Assembly: GCA_903852325.1 (NCBI GenBank)
Contig: CAINQO010000074.1
Coordinates: 1 to 59,913 of the forward strand
Direction: 5' to 3'
DNA from: Candidatus Omnitrophota bacterium
GTDB lineage: Bacteria > Omnitrophota > Gorgyraeia > Gygaellales > Profunditerraquicolaceae
Length of the DNA stretch: 59,913 bases
Made by a program: the position numbers and the translations under genes
In this document: positions 9,188 through 21,885 of the stretch, one piece after another
Numbering within the stretch: position 1 is the stretch's first letter
How the letters are laid out: every line of letters begins with the position of its first letter
The notes under the pieces: generated by a model
Told to the model about the DNA's origin: nothing
The model's input: the letters and a program-made list of their open reading frames with translations, nothing else
Databases searched by the model: none

Positions 9188-12100
9188 ATGATTAAACGCA
9201 AAAACTTTGCCAAGATAAAAGAAGTTTATGAATTACCGGACCTCTTAGATGTGCAGTTGGATACTTACCGGGAATTTTTGCAGATGGATGTGCCCGCGGG
9301 AGAGAAAAAGAATCAGGGCCTGCAGGAAGTTTTCGGGGAAATCTTCCCGATCGAGAATTCTGATCGTTCCGTAAAGCTGGAATTTATCAGTTATTCTCTG
9401 GGTAAACCCAAGTACACCATGGGTGAATCTAAGAATCGTTCATTAACTTACGCCGCTCCTTTAAAAGTAAAATTCCGCCTGACGACTCCCAACGAAACTA
9501 AAGAGCAGGATGCTTATTTCGGGGAGATCCCTTTAATGACGGAAACCGGCACCTTTATTATTAATGGTGACGAACGCGTAGTGGTCAGCCAGCTGCAGCG
9601 TTCCCCGGGTGTTTCTTTTGAAGAAGAGCTGCATCCCACGGGAAAGAAGATATTCTACGGCCGGGTCATCCCTTACCGCGGAGCCTGGCTTGAATTTAAA
9701 TACGACCTTACCGAAACGATCACCGCTTACGTTGACCGGCGCAGGAATTTCCCCGCCACCCAGATCTTAAGGATCTTAGGTTTTTCCGAAGACAGCCAGA
9801 TTTTCGCCGCTTTCGGCAAAGAGCACCCGGAGATCGTCAATACCCTTAAAAAAGATTACACTAAAAATAAAGAAGAAGCCTACCTGGATTTTTACCGCAA
9901 GATGCGCCCCACTGAGCCGGTAACCAAAGAAGCCGCCGAAAGCCTTTTTTACCGTTTATTTTTTGACCCTGCCCGTTATGACCTGGAACGCGCGGGGCGT
10001 TTTATTTTAAACCGTAAATTGGGGATGGATGTTTCTTTGGAAAAAAGGATCCTGGATTCGGATACCGTAATTAAAGTTATCGAATATTTGATCAAACTCA
10101 ATGCCGGCACCGGCAAGATCGATGATATCGACCATTTAGGCAACCGCCGCGTAAAAAGCGTCGGGGAGCTGGTGCAGAACCAGGTACGCATCGGCCTTTC
10201 CCGCGTCGAGAGATCGATCAAGGAAAGATTGAGTATTTTGGGTGAATTCGATAATTTAAATGTGCATTATTTAATTAACTCCAAGCTTTTGAGCAATCAG
10301 ATCCGCGATTTCTTCGGCCGCAGCCAGTTATCTCAGTTTATGGATCAGATCAATCCTTTGGCTGAAATGACCCATAAACGCCGCCTGAGCGCTTTAGGCC
10401 CCGGTGGTTTATCGCGTGAGCGCGCCGGATTCGAGGTTAGGGATATTCACCCTTCGCATTACGGCAGGGTTTGCCCCATTGAGACTCCCGAAGGCCCGAA
10501 CATCGGCTTGATCGCTTCCTTAAGCTGTTTTGCCCGGATCAACGCTTTAGGTTTAATCGAAACCCCTTACCGTAAAGTTGAAGACGGAAGAGTAACTAAA
10601 AAATTCGAATACCTGACTGCCGATATCGAAGAGGATAAATATATCGCCCAGGCGGATGTCCCCCTGGATAGTGAGGGACGTTTTGTGGACAAATTTGTTA
10701 CCTGCCGCTATAAGGATGATTTTCCTAAAGTGCCGGGTAAGGATGTGCAGTATATGGATGTTTCCGCCAAGCAGTTGGTTTCCGTCGCCGCTTCAATGAT
10801 CCCGTTCTTAGAACATGATGATGCCAACCGCGCCCTGATGGGTTCAAACATGCAGCGCCAGGCCGTACCCTTAATGATCACTGAAGCTCCTTTAGTCGGC
10901 ACGGATATGGAAGCCAAAGTGGCCCAGGATTCCGGCACCGTGGTGATGTCTGAGGCAAGCGGAAAAGTAACCAGCGTGGATGCATCCGCCATTACTATCG
11001 GCAAAAAGATATACCACTTAAAGAAATTCTTACGGACCAATGCAGACACCTCGATCAACCAGAGGCCGTTGGTAAAATTAGGGGACCATGTTGAAGCCAA
11101 TCAGCCTATCGCCGACGGTATCGCTACCAAAGAAGGAGAACTGGCTTTAGGCAAGAATGTGCTGGTCGCTTTAATGCCCTGGAGAGGTTATAACTTCGAA
11201 GACGCGATCCTGATCAGCGAAAGATTGGTTAAGATCGATTCTTTTACTTCCATACATATCGAAGAGTTCGATATCGAAGCCGCCGAAACCCGGTTAGGCA
11301 ATGAAGAAATTACCCGGGATATTCCCAATGTCAGCGAGGAAGCCTTAAGGAACCTGGACGAGGAAGGGATCATCCGCGTCGGCGCCGAAGTTGCCGCCGG
11401 AGATATCCTGGTAGGGAAAATCACCCCGAAAACCGATTCCGAGCCCAGCCCTGAAGAAAGGTTGCTGCGGGCGATCTTCGGCGAAAAAGCCGGGGATGTG
11501 CGCGATACCTCTTTAATTGTCCCTCCCGGAGTCGAAGGGGTAGTGATCGACGTGCACGTTTTCCAGCGTAAGGACCGCGGCCGCAAGACCAAAGAAGAAA
11601 AAACCAAGGAACTGGCCAAGATCCGCGAATTAAAAGCTTATTATAAGCAGGAGATCGAATTCCTGCAGACCGAAAAAACTTTACGTTTATCCCAGGTGCT
11701 GGGTATTGATAAGAAAAAGGTAGAGAAGTTTGATCTAAGCGAGAATGAAGAAGCAAAAATTTTAGCCGCTTCTTTCGATGAGCAGATGCAGGAGCTTTTA
11801 GGTGAGGAAGAGCAGGAGATCGAAAAGGTCCGCCGCGGAGATGAACTGCCTACAGGTATTTTAAAAAGAGTGGTCGTTTATGTCGCCACTAAGCGTAAAC
11901 TTTCCGAAGGGGACAAGCTTGCCGGACGCCATGGAAATAAAGGTGTGGTCGCCCGGATAATCCCTGAAGAAAATATGCCTTATATGCCTGACGGCACCCC
12001 GGTAGATGTGGTTTTAAACCCGCTGGGCGTCCCATCGCGTATGAATGTCGGCCAGATCCTGGAATGTCACTTAGGCTGGGCGGCAAAATCCCTGGGCATG

Positions 12101-12592
12101 CATTGCAGCTGTCCGGTATTTGACGGAGCCAAAGAAGGGGAGATCAAGGAACTGCTTAAGAAAGCCGGGCTTCCGGAAGACGGTAAGATTATCCTGCATG
12201 ACGGCTACACCGGTGAGCCTTTCGACCAGCGGGTAACCGTAGGTTATATGTATATTTTGAAACTCATCCATTTAGTCGATGAGAAGATCCACGCCCGTTC
12301 TATCGGGCCGTATTCACTGGTCACCCAGCAGCCCCTGGGCGGTAAAGCGCAGTTCGGCGGGCAGCGGCTGGGAGAAATGGAAGTTTGGGCGCTGGAAGCC
12401 TATGGCGCGGCATTCACTCTCCAGGAAATGCTTACTGTCAAGAGCGACGATGTCAGCGGCAGGACCAGGATTTACGAAGCGATCGTTAAAGGCGAGCAAC
12501 GTTTGACTCACGGTACTCCGGAGTCATTTAATGTATTAATCAAAGAACTCCAAGGCTTATGCCTTGATATCAAGACAGAAAAGGCCAAATAA
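9188..12592 (+). CDS. rpoB: DNA-directed RNA polymerase subunit beta
   Basis: [56 protein letters not shown]. Confidence 0.98.
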   Translation: MIKRKNFAKIKEVYELPDLLDVQLDTYREFLQMDVPAGEKKNQGLQEVFGEIFPIENSDRSVKLEFISYSLGKPKYTMGESKNRSLTYAAPLKVKFRLTTPNETKEQDAYFGEIPLMTETGTFIINGDERVVVSQLQRSPGVSFEEELHPTGKKIFYGRVIPYRGAWLEFKYDLTETITAYVDRRRNFPATQILRILGFSEDSQIFAAFGKEHPEIVNTLKKDYTKNKEEAYLDFYRKMRPTEPVTKEAAESLFYRLFFDPARYDLERAGRFILNRKLGMDVSLEKRILDSDTVIKVIEYLIKLNAGTGKIDDIDHLGNRRVKSVGELVQNQVRIGLSRVERSIKERLSILGEFDNLNVHYLINSKLLSNQIRDFFGRSQLSQFMDQINPLAEMTHKRRLSALGPGGLSRERAGFEVRDIHPSHYGRVCPIETPEGPNIGLIASLSCFARINALGLIETPYRKVEDGRVTKKFEYLTADIEEDKYIAQADVPLDSEGRFVDKFVTCRYKDDFPKVPGKDVQYMDVSAKQLVSVAASMIPFLEHDDANRALMGSNMQRQAVPLMITEAPLVGTDMEAKVAQDSGTVVMSEASGKVTSVDASAITIGKKIYHLKKFLRTNADTSINQRPLVKLGDHVEANQPIADGIATKEGELALGKNVLVALMPWRGYNFEDAILISERLVKIDSFTSIHIEEFDIEAAETRLGNEEITRDIPNVSEEALRNLDEEGIIRVGAEVAAGDILVGKITPKTDSEPSPEERLLRAIFGEKAGDVRDTSLIVPPGVEGVVIDVHVFQRKDRGRKTKEEKTKELAKIRELKAYYKQEIEFLQTEKTLRLSQVLGIDKKKVEKFDLSENEEAKILAASFDEQMQELLGEEEQEIEKVRRGDELPTGILKRVVVYVATKRKLSEGDKLAGRHGNKGVVARIIPEENMPYMPDGTPVDVVLNPLGVPSRMNVGQILECHLGWAAKSLGMHCSCPVFDGAKEGEIKELLKKAGLPEDGKIILHDGYTGEPFDQRVTVGYMYILKLIHLVDEKIHARSIGPYSLVTQQPLGGKAQFGGQRLGEMEVWALEAYGAAFTLQEMLTVKSDDVSGRTRIYEAIVKGEQRLTHGTPESFNVLIKELQGLCLDIKTEKAK

Positions 12593-15500
12593 TGGAAGAG
12601 ATCGTATCCTTCGACAGTATTTCAATTAAGATCGCCAGCCCCCAGATAATTAAATCCTGGTCTAAGGGCGATGTCAAAAAAGCCGAAACCATTAATTACC
12701 GCACTTTGAAACCCGAAAAAGACGGGCTGTTTTGCGAAAAGATTTTCGGGCCGGTCCGCGATTGGGAATGTAACTGCGGCAAATATAAAGGAATAAAGTT
12801 CAAAGGGATCACCTGCGACCGCTGCGGAGTTACCGTGGACCGTTCCAGCGTGCGCCGTGAGCGCATGGGGCATATCGATCTGGCTACTCCGGTTACCCAT
12901 ATCTGGTTCTTTAAGGCCGTGCCCAGCAGGATGAGCGCGCTTTTGGATATCGGTTTAAGGGATTTAGAGAGGATCATTTATTACGAGGAGTATGTCGTCG
13001 TTGATCCCGGCTCGACCCCTTTAAAGAAAAAGGAATTGCTTACCGATGAACAGTATCAGGAGGCCTTGAGCAAGTACGGATCGAATTTCAAAGCCAAGAT
13101 CGGGGCCGAGGCGATCAGTGAACTTTTAAAAGAGCTGGATTTAGACGTGGTCTGCCGGAAACTGCGCAAGGACATGGAAAAATCCAAGGATGTTTTAAAT
13201 AACCGTAAAGCGATCAAAAATTTAAAGATCGTCGAAGATTTTAAGAAAAGCGGCAACAAGCCGGAATGGATGATCCTGGAGATCGTTCCGGTCATTCCCC
13301 CGGATTTGCGCCCCTTAGTCCCCCTGGAAGGCGGAAGATTCGCCACCAGCGACCTGAACGACTTGTACCGCCGGGTAATTAACCGGAATAACCGTTTAAG
13401 GAAATTGATGGAGTTAAGCGCTCCGGAGATCATTATCCGCAACGAGAAGCGCATGCTTCAGGAAGCGGTGGATGCGCTTTTAGATAACGGCCGCCACGGA
13501 AAGCCGGTCAACGGCGCCAATAACCGTCCGTTAAAATCCCTTTCGGATATGCTTAAGGGTAAACAGGGCCGGTTCCGCCAGAATCTTTTAGGTAAGCGCG
13601 TGGATTATTCCGGCCGTTCAGTTATCGTTGTCGGCCCGGAATTAAAACTGCATGAATGCGGCCTGCCTAAGCAAATGGCGCTGGAATTATTCGAGCCGTT
13701 TATTATTAAGAAATTAAGAGAAAAAGGTTTTGTGCATACGATCAAAGGCGCCCGGAGAATGGTAGAGCGCGGCAAGATCGAAGTCTGGGATATTCTGGAT
13801 GAAGTGATCAAGGACCATCCGATCATGCTTAACCGTGCCCCGACCCTGCACCGCCTGGGGATTCAGGCTTTCCAACCGCTTTTAATCGAAGGAAAATCCA
13901 TTAAAATTCACCCCTTGGTGTGTACTGCTTTTAACGCCGACTTCGACGGGGACCAGATGGCCGTGCACGTGCCGTTATCCCTGGAGTCCCAGCTGGAAAC
14001 CAAGGTGCTGATCATGGCGATCAATAACATATTTTCACCGGCTGACGGACGCCCGGTAATTTCTCCGACCCAGGATATTATTCTGGGCGTAGCGTATTTG
14101 AGCCGGGAAAAAGCCGGGGCTACCGGAGAAGGAATGATCTTTTCCGGCGCCGACGAAGTACTGACGGCTTATGATGATAAAGCGGTCGAGCTGCACGCTA
14201 AGATTAAGATCCGCGTCAACGGCGTATATGATTTTGACCAGAAAGTAGTTCTACCCGGCAACCAAATGATTACCACTACCGTCGGACGGGTGATCTTTAA
14301 CCAGTCCCTGCCGCCGGAGTTCGGGTTTGTTAATTGCGACTTAAAGAAAAGCAAGGTCAGCGATATTGTGGTCAGTACCTACAAAAGATTCGGCCATGCT
14401 ACCACGATCAAATTGCTCGATGATATTAAAAGATTAGGTTTTGAGATGGGTACTCTGGGCGGTATTTCTATCGGTATCGATGATATGACCGTGCCGCTGG
14501 CCAAGCCCCAGGTTTTGAAAGAATCCAAGGAAGAAGTAGCCAAGGTCGAAGACCAGTACCGTAAAGGGATCATTACCGACAGCGAGCGTAAATCCAAGGT
14601 TATCGATATCTGGACCCACGCTACGGATAATATTTCCGACCTGTTGTTCAAGGGGATGGATTCCTTTAACCCGATATTTATGATGGCTGATTCCGGAGCC
14701 CGCGGCAGCCGCCTGCAGGTCAGGCAGTTGGCAGGGATGCGTGGTTTGATGGCTAAGCCCAGCGGTGAAATCATCGAAAACCCGATTACCGCTAACTTCC
14801 GCGAAGGCCTGAATGTTTTGGAGTATTTTATTTCCACTCACGGCGCCCGCAAGGGTTTGGCCGATACCGCCTTAAAGACCGCCGATGCCGGTTATTTAAC
14901 CCGCAGGCTGGTCGATGTCGCCCAGGAAGTGATCGTTTGCGAAGAGGATTGCGGCACCCTTAACGGGATCACCGTTTCGGCGATTGTCGAAGGGGATGAA
15001 GAGGTTGTCGGTTTAAAAGACAGAATTATCGGAAGAGTGGCGCTGGATAATGTCGTCGATATTATTACCGATGAGGTTATTGTCGAGCAGGGGACGGAAA
15101 TAACCGAAGAAAAAACCGACCAGATCGAAAAATTGGGGATCGAGAAGATCCGCATCCGCAGCGTTTTGACCTGCGAAAGCGGAAGAGGGGTATGCGCCAA
15201 ATGTTACGGCCGCAACCTTTCTACCGGCAGATTGATCGAGATGGGCGAAGCCGTCGGCGTAGTCGCGGCGCAGAGTATCGGCGAACCCGGTACCCAGCTG
15301 ACCATGAGAACTTTCCACATCGGCGGTACGGCTTCCCGTACTATCGAACAGTCATTTATTAAATCCAAGAATGAAGGGTTTATCAAGTATCACGCGCTCA
15401 GGGTTACCCTTAAAAATAAAGAGTACGTGGTTTTGAACCGTAATGGCGCCATCGGTGTCAATGATGCCCAGGGCAGGGAGTTTGAGCGTTATTCTCTTCC

Positions 15501-16626
15501 CCAAGGCGCATTTATTTCTTTTGCCGACGGCGCAGAGGTAAAAAAGGGTGTTTCCCTGGTGCACTGGGATCCTTATACTTTACCGGTCCTTACTGAAGTC
15601 GGCGGGCAGGTGCGTTTTGAGGATTTGAAAGAAAATACCACGATGCGTGAAGAGGTCAATCCGGTCACTAAATTGTCCGAACGCGTAGTCGTTGAGCATA
15701 AGCCGGAATATCATCCCCAGGTAGTTATCCTGGATGACAAGAAAGAAGTCTTAGGGATTTATCCGATCCCGATCGGCGCCCACGTTATCGTCAGGGACGG
15801 GGAGCAGGTTGGCGGAGGAGACCTTTTGGCAAAGATTCCGCGTACCGTGGTCAAGACCCGCGATATTACCGGAGGTCTTCCGCGCGTGGCCGAACTTTTT
15901 GAGGCCCGGCGCCCGAAGGACCCGGCGGTAATCAGCGAAATTGACGGGTTCGTGGAATTCGGCGAAACTAAAAAGAACCAGCGGGTGATCGTTGTTAAAT
16001 CCGCTACCGGCATGGCCAGGGAGTATATTATCCCGCACGGCAAACACCCGAATGTTTATAAAGGGGATAAAGTGACCGCGGGGCAGCAGTTGACCGACGG
16101 GCCGGTAGTATTGCAGGATATTTTGAGCGTTTGCGGAGATAAGGTGCTGCAGGAGTATCTGGTGAACGAGGTGCAGGAAGTTTACCGTTTGCAGGGTGTA
16201 CGCATTAATGATAAGCATATCGAGGTGATCATCCGCCAGATGCTTAAGAAAGTCAGAGTCGAGGATCCCGGCGATACGGATTTCCTCTCCACCCAGCAGG
16301 TAGACAAATGGGTTTTCCAGAAAGAAAATACCCGGGTAATTAAGAAAGGCGGCAAACCCGCCCAGGCGACACCTTTACTTTTGGGTATCACCAAGGCTTC
16401 GCTGACCACGGAAAGTTTTATTTCCGCAGCAAGCTTTCAGGAGACCACGCGCGTTTTGACTGAAGCGGCCACCAGCGGCAAGCGCGATGAATTGTTCGGT
16501 TTAAAAGAGAATGTTATCGTCGGGCACTTGATCCCCGCAGGTACGGGGTTCAGCGCGCACCGCGATATTGAGGTGGTTAAAACCGTCGTTGCAGAAGGCG
16601 GCGATAAAAAGGAAAAAAAGGAATAA
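12592..16626 (+). CDS. rpoC: DNA-directed RNA polymerase subunit beta'
   Basis: N-terminal zinc ribbon, [32 protein letters not shown]. Confidence 0.98.
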   Translation: MEEIVSFDSISIKIASPQIIKSWSKGDVKKAETINYRTLKPEKDGLFCEKIFGPVRDWECNCGKYKGIKFKGITCDRCGVTVDRSSVRRERMGHIDLATPVTHIWFFKAVPSRMSALLDIGLRDLERIIYYEEYVVVDPGSTPLKKKELLTDEQYQEALSKYGSNFKAKIGAEAISELLKELDLDVVCRKLRKDMEKSKDVLNNRKAIKNLKIVEDFKKSGNKPEWMILEIVPVIPPDLRPLVPLEGGRFATSDLNDLYRRVINRNNRLRKLMELSAPEIIIRNEKRMLQEAVDALLDNGRHGKPVNGANNRPLKSLSDMLKGKQGRFRQNLLGKRVDYSGRSVIVVGPELKLHECGLPKQMALELFEPFIIKKLREKGFVHTIKGARRMVERGKIEVWDILDEVIKDHPIMLNRAPTLHRLGIQAFQPLLIEGKSIKIHPLVCTAFNADFDGDQMAVHVPLSLESQLETKVLIMAINNIFSPADGRPVISPTQDIILGVAYLSREKAGATGEGMIFSGADEVLTAYDDKAVELHAKIKIRVNGVYDFDQKVVLPGNQMITTTVGRVIFNQSLPPEFGFVNCDLKKSKVSDIVVSTYKRFGHATTIKLLDDIKRLGFEMGTLGGISIGIDDMTVPLAKPQVLKESKEEVAKVEDQYRKGIITDSERKSKVIDIWTHATDNISDLLFKGMDSFNPIFMMADSGARGSRLQVRQLAGMRGLMAKPSGEIIENPITANFREGLNVLEYFISTHGARKGLADTALKTADAGYLTRRLVDVAQEVIVCEEDCGTLNGITVSAIVEGDEEVVGLKDRIIGRVALDNVVDIITDEVIVEQGTEITEEKTDQIEKLGIEKIRIRSVLTCESGRGVCAKCYGRNLSTGRLIEMGEAVGVVAAQSIGEPGTQLTMRTFHIGGTASRTIEQSFIKSKNEGFIKYHALRVTLKNKEYVVLNRNGAIGVNDAQGREFERYSLPQGAFISFADGAEVKKGVSLVHWDPYTLPVLTEVGGQVRFEDLKENTTMREEVNPVTKLSERVVVEHKPEYHPQVVILDDKKEVLGIYPIPIGAHVIVRDGEQVGGGDLLAKIPRTVVKTRDITGGLPRVAELFEARRPKDPAVISEIDGFVEFGETKKNQRVIVVKSATGMAREYIIPHGKHPNVYKGDKVTAGQQLTDGPVVLQDILSVCGDKVLQEYLVNEVQEVYRLQGVRINDKHIEVIIRQMLKKVRVEDPGDTDFLSTQQVDKWVFQKENTRVIKKGGKPAQATPLLLGITKASLTTESFISAASFQETTRVLTEAATSGKRDELFGLKENVIVGHLIPAGTGFSAHRDIEVVKTVVAEGGDKKEKKE

Positions 16627-16629
16627 TCT

Positions 16630-17013
16630 ATGCCCACAATCGCGCAGTTGATCAGGTTCGGTAGAATTTCCAAGGTTAAGAAGAGCAAATCTCCGGCTTT
16701 AAAAGCCTGTCCCCAGAGAAGAGGGGTATGCCTTCAGGTGCGTACGATGACCCCGAAGAAACCTAACTCGGCTTTAAGAAAGATCGCCAGGGTCAGGTTG
16801 ACTACGGGCTTGGAAGTAACTTCTTATATCCCCGGCGAAGGGCATAACCTTCAGGAGCATTCGATTGTCTTGGTCAGGGGCGGCAGGGTAAAAGATTTAC
16901 CGGGCGTGCGTTATCACATCGTCAGGGGCTCCCTGGATGCCTCCGGAGTCAATGCCCGCAGAAGAAGCCGTTCTAAATACGGGGCCAAGAAACCCAAAGA
17001 AGCCACAAAATAA
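16630..17013 (+). CDS. rpsL: 30S ribosomal protein S12
   Basis: [36 protein letters not shown]. Confidence 0.97.
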   Translation: MPTIAQLIRFGRISKVKKSKSPALKACPQRRGVCLQVRTMTPKKPNSALRKIARVRLTTGLEVTSYIPGEGHNLQEHSIVLVRGGRVKDLPGVRYHIVRGSLDASGVNARRRSRSKYGAKKPKEATK

Positions 17014-17021
17014 ATTAATCC

Positions 17022-17067
17022 CCCGCGCTTAAAGGAACCGCGCGGGTATGCCCTGATGGGCAAGGAG
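17022..17067 (+). repeat. Two-hairpin SD-adjacent element, copy A (upstream of rpsG)
   Basis: CCCGCGC[TTAAAGGAACC]GCGCGGG TA TGCCC[TGAT]GGGCA AGGAG. Confidence 0.75.
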
Positions 17068-17077
17068 TAAGGAAAGA

Positions 17078-17548
17078 ATGAGAAGAAGAAAAGCGCAGGA
17101 AAAAGTTATTTTAGCGGACCCCAAATATAACAGCAAGATCATCGCTAAGTTCATGAATATGATCATGGTCGACGGTAAAAAAGCGGTCGCCGAAAAACTG
17201 GTTTACAGCGCTTTTGATATCGTTTTGAAAAATTTAAACGAACAGGATATTTTGAAAGTGTTTTACAAGGCATTGGATAATGCCCGCCCGCGCTTAGAGG
17301 TTAAACCGCGCCGGGTCGGCGGTGCGACTTACCAGGTCCCGATCGAAGTCAGGCAGGAGCGCGGCACATCCATCGCCCTGCGCTGGATCAGGGATTTTGC
17401 CCAGAACCGCAAAGGCAAGCCGATGCAGGAAAAATTAGCCGACGAGATTATCGCCGCTTACAAGGGGGAAGGCGCGGCGATCAAAAAGAGAGACGATACC
17501 CATAAAATGGCTGAATCAAATAAGGCCTACGCACATTTCAGGTGGTAA
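17078..17548 (+). CDS. rpsG: 30S ribosomal protein S7
   Basis: MRRRKAQEKVILADPKYNSKIIAKFMNMIMVDGKK; GGATYQVPIEVR. Confidence 0.97.
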   Translation: MRRRKAQEKVILADPKYNSKIIAKFMNMIMVDGKKAVAEKLVYSAFDIVLKNLNEQDILKVFYKALDNARPRLEVKPRRVGGATYQVPIEVRQERGTSIALRWIRDFAQNRKGKPMQEKLADEIIAAYKGEGAAIKKRDDTHKMAESNKAYAHFRW

Positions 17549-17554
17549 TCTAAT

Positions 17555-19666
17555 ATGAGAAAAATACCTTTAGCACAGATCAGGAACATCGGGATCATCG
17601 CCCACATCGACGCCGGAAAGACGACGACCAGCGAAAGGGTTTTGTTTTATACCGGTAAAAATTATAAGATCGGCGAAGTGCATGACGGTGCCGCGACTAT
17701 GGACTGGATGGTCCAGGAGCAGGAAAGAGGGATCACTATCACCGCTGCCGCGACTACCTGCAAGTGGAAAGATATTACGATCAACCTGATTGATACTCCC
17801 GGCCACGTGGATTTTACGATCGAGGTGGAAAGATCATTAAAAGTGTTGGACGGTGCGGTAGTAGTTTTTTGCGCGGTAGGAGGGGTTGAGCCGCAGTCGG
17901 AAACCGTCTGGCGCCAGGCTGACCGTTATGGCGTACCGCGTTTAGCTTTTGTGAATAAAATGGACCGTACCGGGTCAGATTTCTTTTCGGTAGTCGCTCA
18001 AATACAGGAAAGATTGGGCGCTAATGCTGCGCCGATTCAGATTCCGGTAGGCCGGGAAGCCGATTTCAACGGCTTAATTGACCTGGTAGATAAAAAGTTC
18101 ATTCATTATAAAGAAGATTTAGGTAAAGAAGACATGGGGAAAAGTTTTGAAGTTAAAGAAATTCCTGAAGAGATGATGGGGGAGTTCGACAAATATCGTT
18201 TAATTCTGGTAGAGAAGGTTGCCGAAGCTGATGATATGATTATGGAAGAATATCTAGCTGGCAAGACAGTGACTAATGAGCAATTGAAAGCTGGAATTAG
18301 ACGAGGATGTATTGCTAATAAATTTATTCCGGTCCTTTGTGGCACATCTCTTAAGAACAAAGGCGTGCAGATGGTTTTAGACGCAGTAGTAGATTATCTT
18401 CCTTCTCCAATTGACGTTCCACCAGTTAAAGGAACTAACCCGGATACCGGTGAATTTGAAGAAGTGGTCGCTGATGACAAATCTCCTTTTACCGCTTTAT
18501 GTTTTAAGGTGGCCAGCGATCCTTTTGTCGGTAAGATCTATTTTACCAGGATGTATTCCGGAACGCTGACCTCCGGAACTTATATTTATAATGCCACCAA
18601 GCGCCTCAGGGAGCGGGTGACCAAGATCGTAAAAATGCACGCTAACCACCAGGAAGTTACCGATAGTATTTCTACCGGCGATATTGCCGCTTTGGTCGGA
18701 TTAAAAGATACCAAGACCGGAGACACGCTGTGCATGGAAAAAAATCCCATTCTCATCGAAGCGATGCGTTTCCCGGAACCGGTTATCCAGCAGGCGATCG
18801 AACCCAAGAGCAAGGATGCCCAGGAAAAATTAGGCATGGCGATGCATAAATTGGAAGATGAGGATCCGTCTTTTAGGGTTACTTATAACCAGGAAACCGG
18901 CCAGACTTTGATCGCCGGAATGGGACAATTGCATCTGGAAATTATTGTTGACCGGATCCTGCGCGAATTTAATGTTGAAGCAACAGTCGGCGCGCCTCAG
19001 GTTGCTTACCGTGAAACAATCAGAAAATCCGTATCGAGCGTAGGAAAATTTATTTCCCAGTCCGGCGGCCGCGGCCAATACGGGCACTGCGTCATTGAAA
19101 TGAGCCCGCAGGAAACTCCCGGCACGGGGATTACTTTTGAAGATAAAATTAAAAGTGGCGCGATCCCGCGCGAATTTATCCCGGCGGTAAAACAGGGAGT
19201 AATCGGGGCGGCCAAAAACGGAGTGCTGGCGGGTTATCCGGTCACCGACGTGAAAGTGGTTTTAGTCGACGGATCTTTCCACGATGTTGATTCTTCGGAA
19301 CTGGCTTTTAAAATGGCAGGATCCATTGCTTTTCAGGACGGGATGAAAAAAGCCAATCCGGTTTTACTGGAACCGATCATGGATATCGAAGTCGTGGTCC
19401 CGGAAGAGTTTATGGGCCAGATCATCGGCGATCTTTCCTCACGGCGGGCAAAGATTGTCGCCCTCGGACAGAGATTGAACCTGCGCACCATCCGGGCCAA
19501 CGTTCCTTTGTCGGAAGTATTTAATTACGCAACGATAACAAGATCCTTGACACAAGGCCGCGCTTCGTATACAATGGAACCTTCCTTCTACAGCGAAGTT
19601 CCCGCGCATGTAGCGGAAAAAGTGATTTCGGGATCAGCAAATGCTAACGCCAGAAAAACTTTTTAA
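17555..19666 (+). CDS. fusA: Elongation factor G
   Basis: [50 protein letters not shown]. Confidence 0.97.
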   Translation: MRKIPLAQIRNIGIIAHIDAGKTTTSERVLFYTGKNYKIGEVHDGAATMDWMVQEQERGITITAAATTCKWKDITINLIDTPGHVDFTIEVERSLKVLDGAVVVFCAVGGVEPQSETVWRQADRYGVPRLAFVNKMDRTGSDFFSVVAQIQERLGANAAPIQIPVGREADFNGLIDLVDKKFIHYKEDLGKEDMGKSFEVKEIPEEMMGEFDKYRLILVEKVAEADDMIMEEYLAGKTVTNEQLKAGIRRGCIANKFIPVLCGTSLKNKGVQMVLDAVVDYLPSPIDVPPVKGTNPDTGEFEEVVADDKSPFTALCFKVASDPFVGKIYFTRMYSGTLTSGTYIYNATKRLRERVTKIVKMHANHQEVTDSISTGDIAALVGLKDTKTGDTLCMEKNPILIEAMRFPEPVIQQAIEPKSKDAQEKLGMAMHKLEDEDPSFRVTYNQETGQTLIAGMGQLHLEIIVDRILREFNVEATVGAPQVAYRETIRKSVSSVGKFISQSGGRGQYGHCVIEMSPQETPGTGITFEDKIKSGAIPREFIPAVKQGVIGAAKNGVLAGYPVTDVKVVLVDGSFHDVDSSELAFKMAGSIAFQDGMKKANPVLLEPIMDIEVVVPEEFMGQIIGDLSSRRAKIVALGQRLNLRTIRANVPLSEVFNYATITRSLTQGRASYTMEPSFYSEVPAHVAEKVISGSANANARKTF

Positions 19667-19687
19667 TCAAACAGGAGGATAAACGAA

Positions 19688-20890
19688 ATGGCTAAGGACA
19701 AATTTGTTAGAAATAAACCGCACGTAAACATCGGGACCATCGGACATATCGATCATGGTAAAACCACGCTTACTGCTGCCATTTGTAATGTTCTTTCAAA
19801 ACTCGGCCAGGCCACTGCCCGTGATTATGCGGATATCGCCAAGGGTGGAACGGTAAGAGACGAGACAAAAGTTGTTACGATTTCGGTTGCGCACGTGGAA
19901 TATGAAACTGCCACGCGCCACTATGCACATATAGACTGCCCCGGCCACGCTGATTACATCAAAAACATGATCACCGGTGCCGCGCAGATGGACGGAGCGA
20001 TTTTAGTCGTTTCTGCCGCTGACGGCCCGATGCCTCAAACCAGGGAGCATATCCTTCTGGCGCGTCAGGTGAACGTTCCCAGCATGGTTGTATTTATGAA
20101 TAAAGTCGACCTGGTTGACGATAAAGAGCTTCTGGATTTAGTCGAAATGGAGATCAGGGACCTTTTAACCAAATACGGATTCCCGGGAGACAAGACTCCG
20201 ATCATCCGCGGAAGCGCCAATAAAGCTTATTCGGCTACGGATGCTAATAGCCCGGAAGCCAAGTGCATTATGGACCTGATGAAAGCGGTTGATGAGTTTA
20301 TTCCTCTTCCGGCAAGAGAGTTAGACAAGCCTTTACTGATGGCGGTTGAAGACGTATTCAGCATCGAAGGTAGAGGAACCGTGGCTACCGGAAGGATCGA
20401 ACGCGGCAAGGTAAAAGTCGGAGAAGAAGTCGAAATTATCGGTTTAAGGCCGGAAGCCAAGAAATCCGTAGTTACCGGGATAGAAATGTTCCGCAAGCTG
20501 CTGGATGAAGGTCTGGCCGGAGATAATGTCGGCCTTCTGTTAAGAGGCGTGGAAAAGAATGATATCGAGCGCGGGATGGTTATCGCCGCTCCGAAATCTA
20601 TCCTGCCCCACACCAAATTCAAAGCCCAGGTATATATTCTGACCAAAGAAGAAGGCGGAAGGCATACCCCGTTCTTCAAGGGTTACCGGCCGCAGTTCTA
20701 TTTCCGGACCACTGACGTTACCGGAGCCGCGACCTTGCCTGAAGGCGTAGAAATGGTCATGCCCGGCGATAACGTGACTTTGGAAGTAGAGTTGATCACT
20801 CCCATCGCCATCGAAAAGGAATCCCGCTTTGCCATTCGTGAAGGCGGACATACCGTAGGAGCGGGAGTAGTTACGGAAGTCATCAAATAA
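19688..20890 (+). CDS. tuf: Elongation factor Tu
   Basis: [65 protein letters not shown]; switch I differs from canonical. Confidence 0.97.
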   Translation: MAKDKFVRNKPHVNIGTIGHIDHGKTTLTAAICNVLSKLGQATARDYADIAKGGTVRDETKVVTISVAHVEYETATRHYAHIDCPGHADYIKNMITGAAQMDGAILVVSAADGPMPQTREHILLARQVNVPSMVVFMNKVDLVDDKELLDLVEMEIRDLLTKYGFPGDKTPIIRGSANKAYSATDANSPEAKCIMDLMKAVDEFIPLPARELDKPLLMAVEDVFSIEGRGTVATGRIERGKVKVGEEVEIIGLRPEAKKSVVTGIEMFRKLLDEGLAGDNVGLLLRGVEKNDIERGMVIAAPKSILPHTKFKAQVYILTKEEGGRHTPFFKGYRPQFYFRTTDVTGAATLPEGVEMVMPGDNVTLEVELITPIAIEKESRFAIREGGHTVGAGVVTEVIK

Positions 20891-20892
20891 AA

Positions 20893-21198
20893 ATGAACAC
20901 GCAAAAGATCAGGATCAAATTAAAAGCCTATGATCACCGTTTGCTGGACCAAGCGGTAATCGAAATTGTGGATACGGTTAAGCGTACTGGCGCCCGGATA
21001 TCGGGGCCAGTACCGCTTCCCACAAAAAGGGAAATTTATACGGTACTGCGTTCTCCGCACGTGGATAAAAAATCGCGGGAACAGTTTGATTTGTCTACCC
21101 ATAAGCGCCTTATTGACATCTTTGAGCCCACAGCCAAGACCATCGATTCCTTAAGGAAATTAAACCTGCCTGCAGGAGTGGACGTAGAAATCAAGTAG
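20893..21198 (+). CDS. rpsJ: 30S ribosomal protein S10
   Basis: [42 protein letters not shown]. Confidence 0.97.
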   Translation: MNTQKIRIKLKAYDHRLLDQAVIEIVDTVKRTGARISGPVPLPTKREIYTVLRSPHVDKKSREQFDLSTHKRLIDIFEPTAKTIDSLRKLNLPAGVDVEIK

Positions 21199-21225
21199 TA
21201 AATCACACTAAACTATATAAATCAA

Positions 21226-21876
21226 ATGATTGGATTGATCGGAAAAAAAATCGGAATGACTCAAATTTTCGCCGCGGATAACAGCCTGGTAGGCGTGACC
21301 GCGATCGAGGCTGGCCCCTGCCCGGTATTGATGGTAGGAGAGAAAAATATCCAGCTGGGATTCGACCTGGCCCGGGCAAAAAGCGTAAAAAAAGCGCAAG
21401 CCGGGTTGTATAAGAAATTGAAGATCGCCCCGCGTAAAATAATCAGGGACGTGACCAAGGACGCCGTAGCCGAATATAAAGTCGGGGATGAGCTCAAGGT
21501 CGACCTGTTCAGCGAAGGTGATTTTGTGGATGTAAAAGGAGTTTCCATCGGCAAAGGTTTCGCCGGCGGGATGAAACGGTGGCATTGGAAAGGCGGCCCG
21601 CGCACGCACGGTTCGACTTCCCATCGCCGGGTCGGTTCCATCGGCTCAAGCACCACTCCCGGAAGAGTTTTCCGGGGCCACCATATGCCCGGGCACATGG
21701 GAGCCAAAGGTGTAACCGTACAGAATTTAAAAGTCATTAAAGTGGACTTAGCCAACAACCTTTTGTTAATCGAAGGCGGAGTTCCCGGATTTAAGAACGG
21801 CTATTTAATAGTCACCAAGGCCTTAAAGAAAAAAAGAAAACCAGTAGCCGCGGCCGTCAAAACAGCAAAGAAATAA
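21226..21876 (+). CDS. rplC: 50S ribosomal protein L3
   Basis: IGLIGKKIGMTQIF, MKRWHWKGGPRTHGSTSHRRVGSIGSSTTPGRVFRGHHMPGHMG. Confidence 0.97.
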   Translation: MIGLIGKKIGMTQIFAADNSLVGVTAIEAGPCPVLMVGEKNIQLGFDLARAKSVKKAQAGLYKKLKIAPRKIIRDVTKDAVAEYKVGDELKVDLFSEGDFVDVKGVSIGKGFAGGMKRWHWKGGPRTHGSTSHRRVGSIGSSTTPGRVFRGHHMPGHMGAKGVTVQNLKVIKVDLANNLLLIEGGVPGFKNGYLIVTKALKKKRKPVAAAVKTAKK

Positions 21877-21885
21877 ACTAAAATT

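Noticed and set aside
9188-16626. Search for inteins, introns or large insertions in rpoB/rpoC
   Set aside because: Both read as continuous normal-length subunits with canonical motifs in order; no intein splice motifs noticed.
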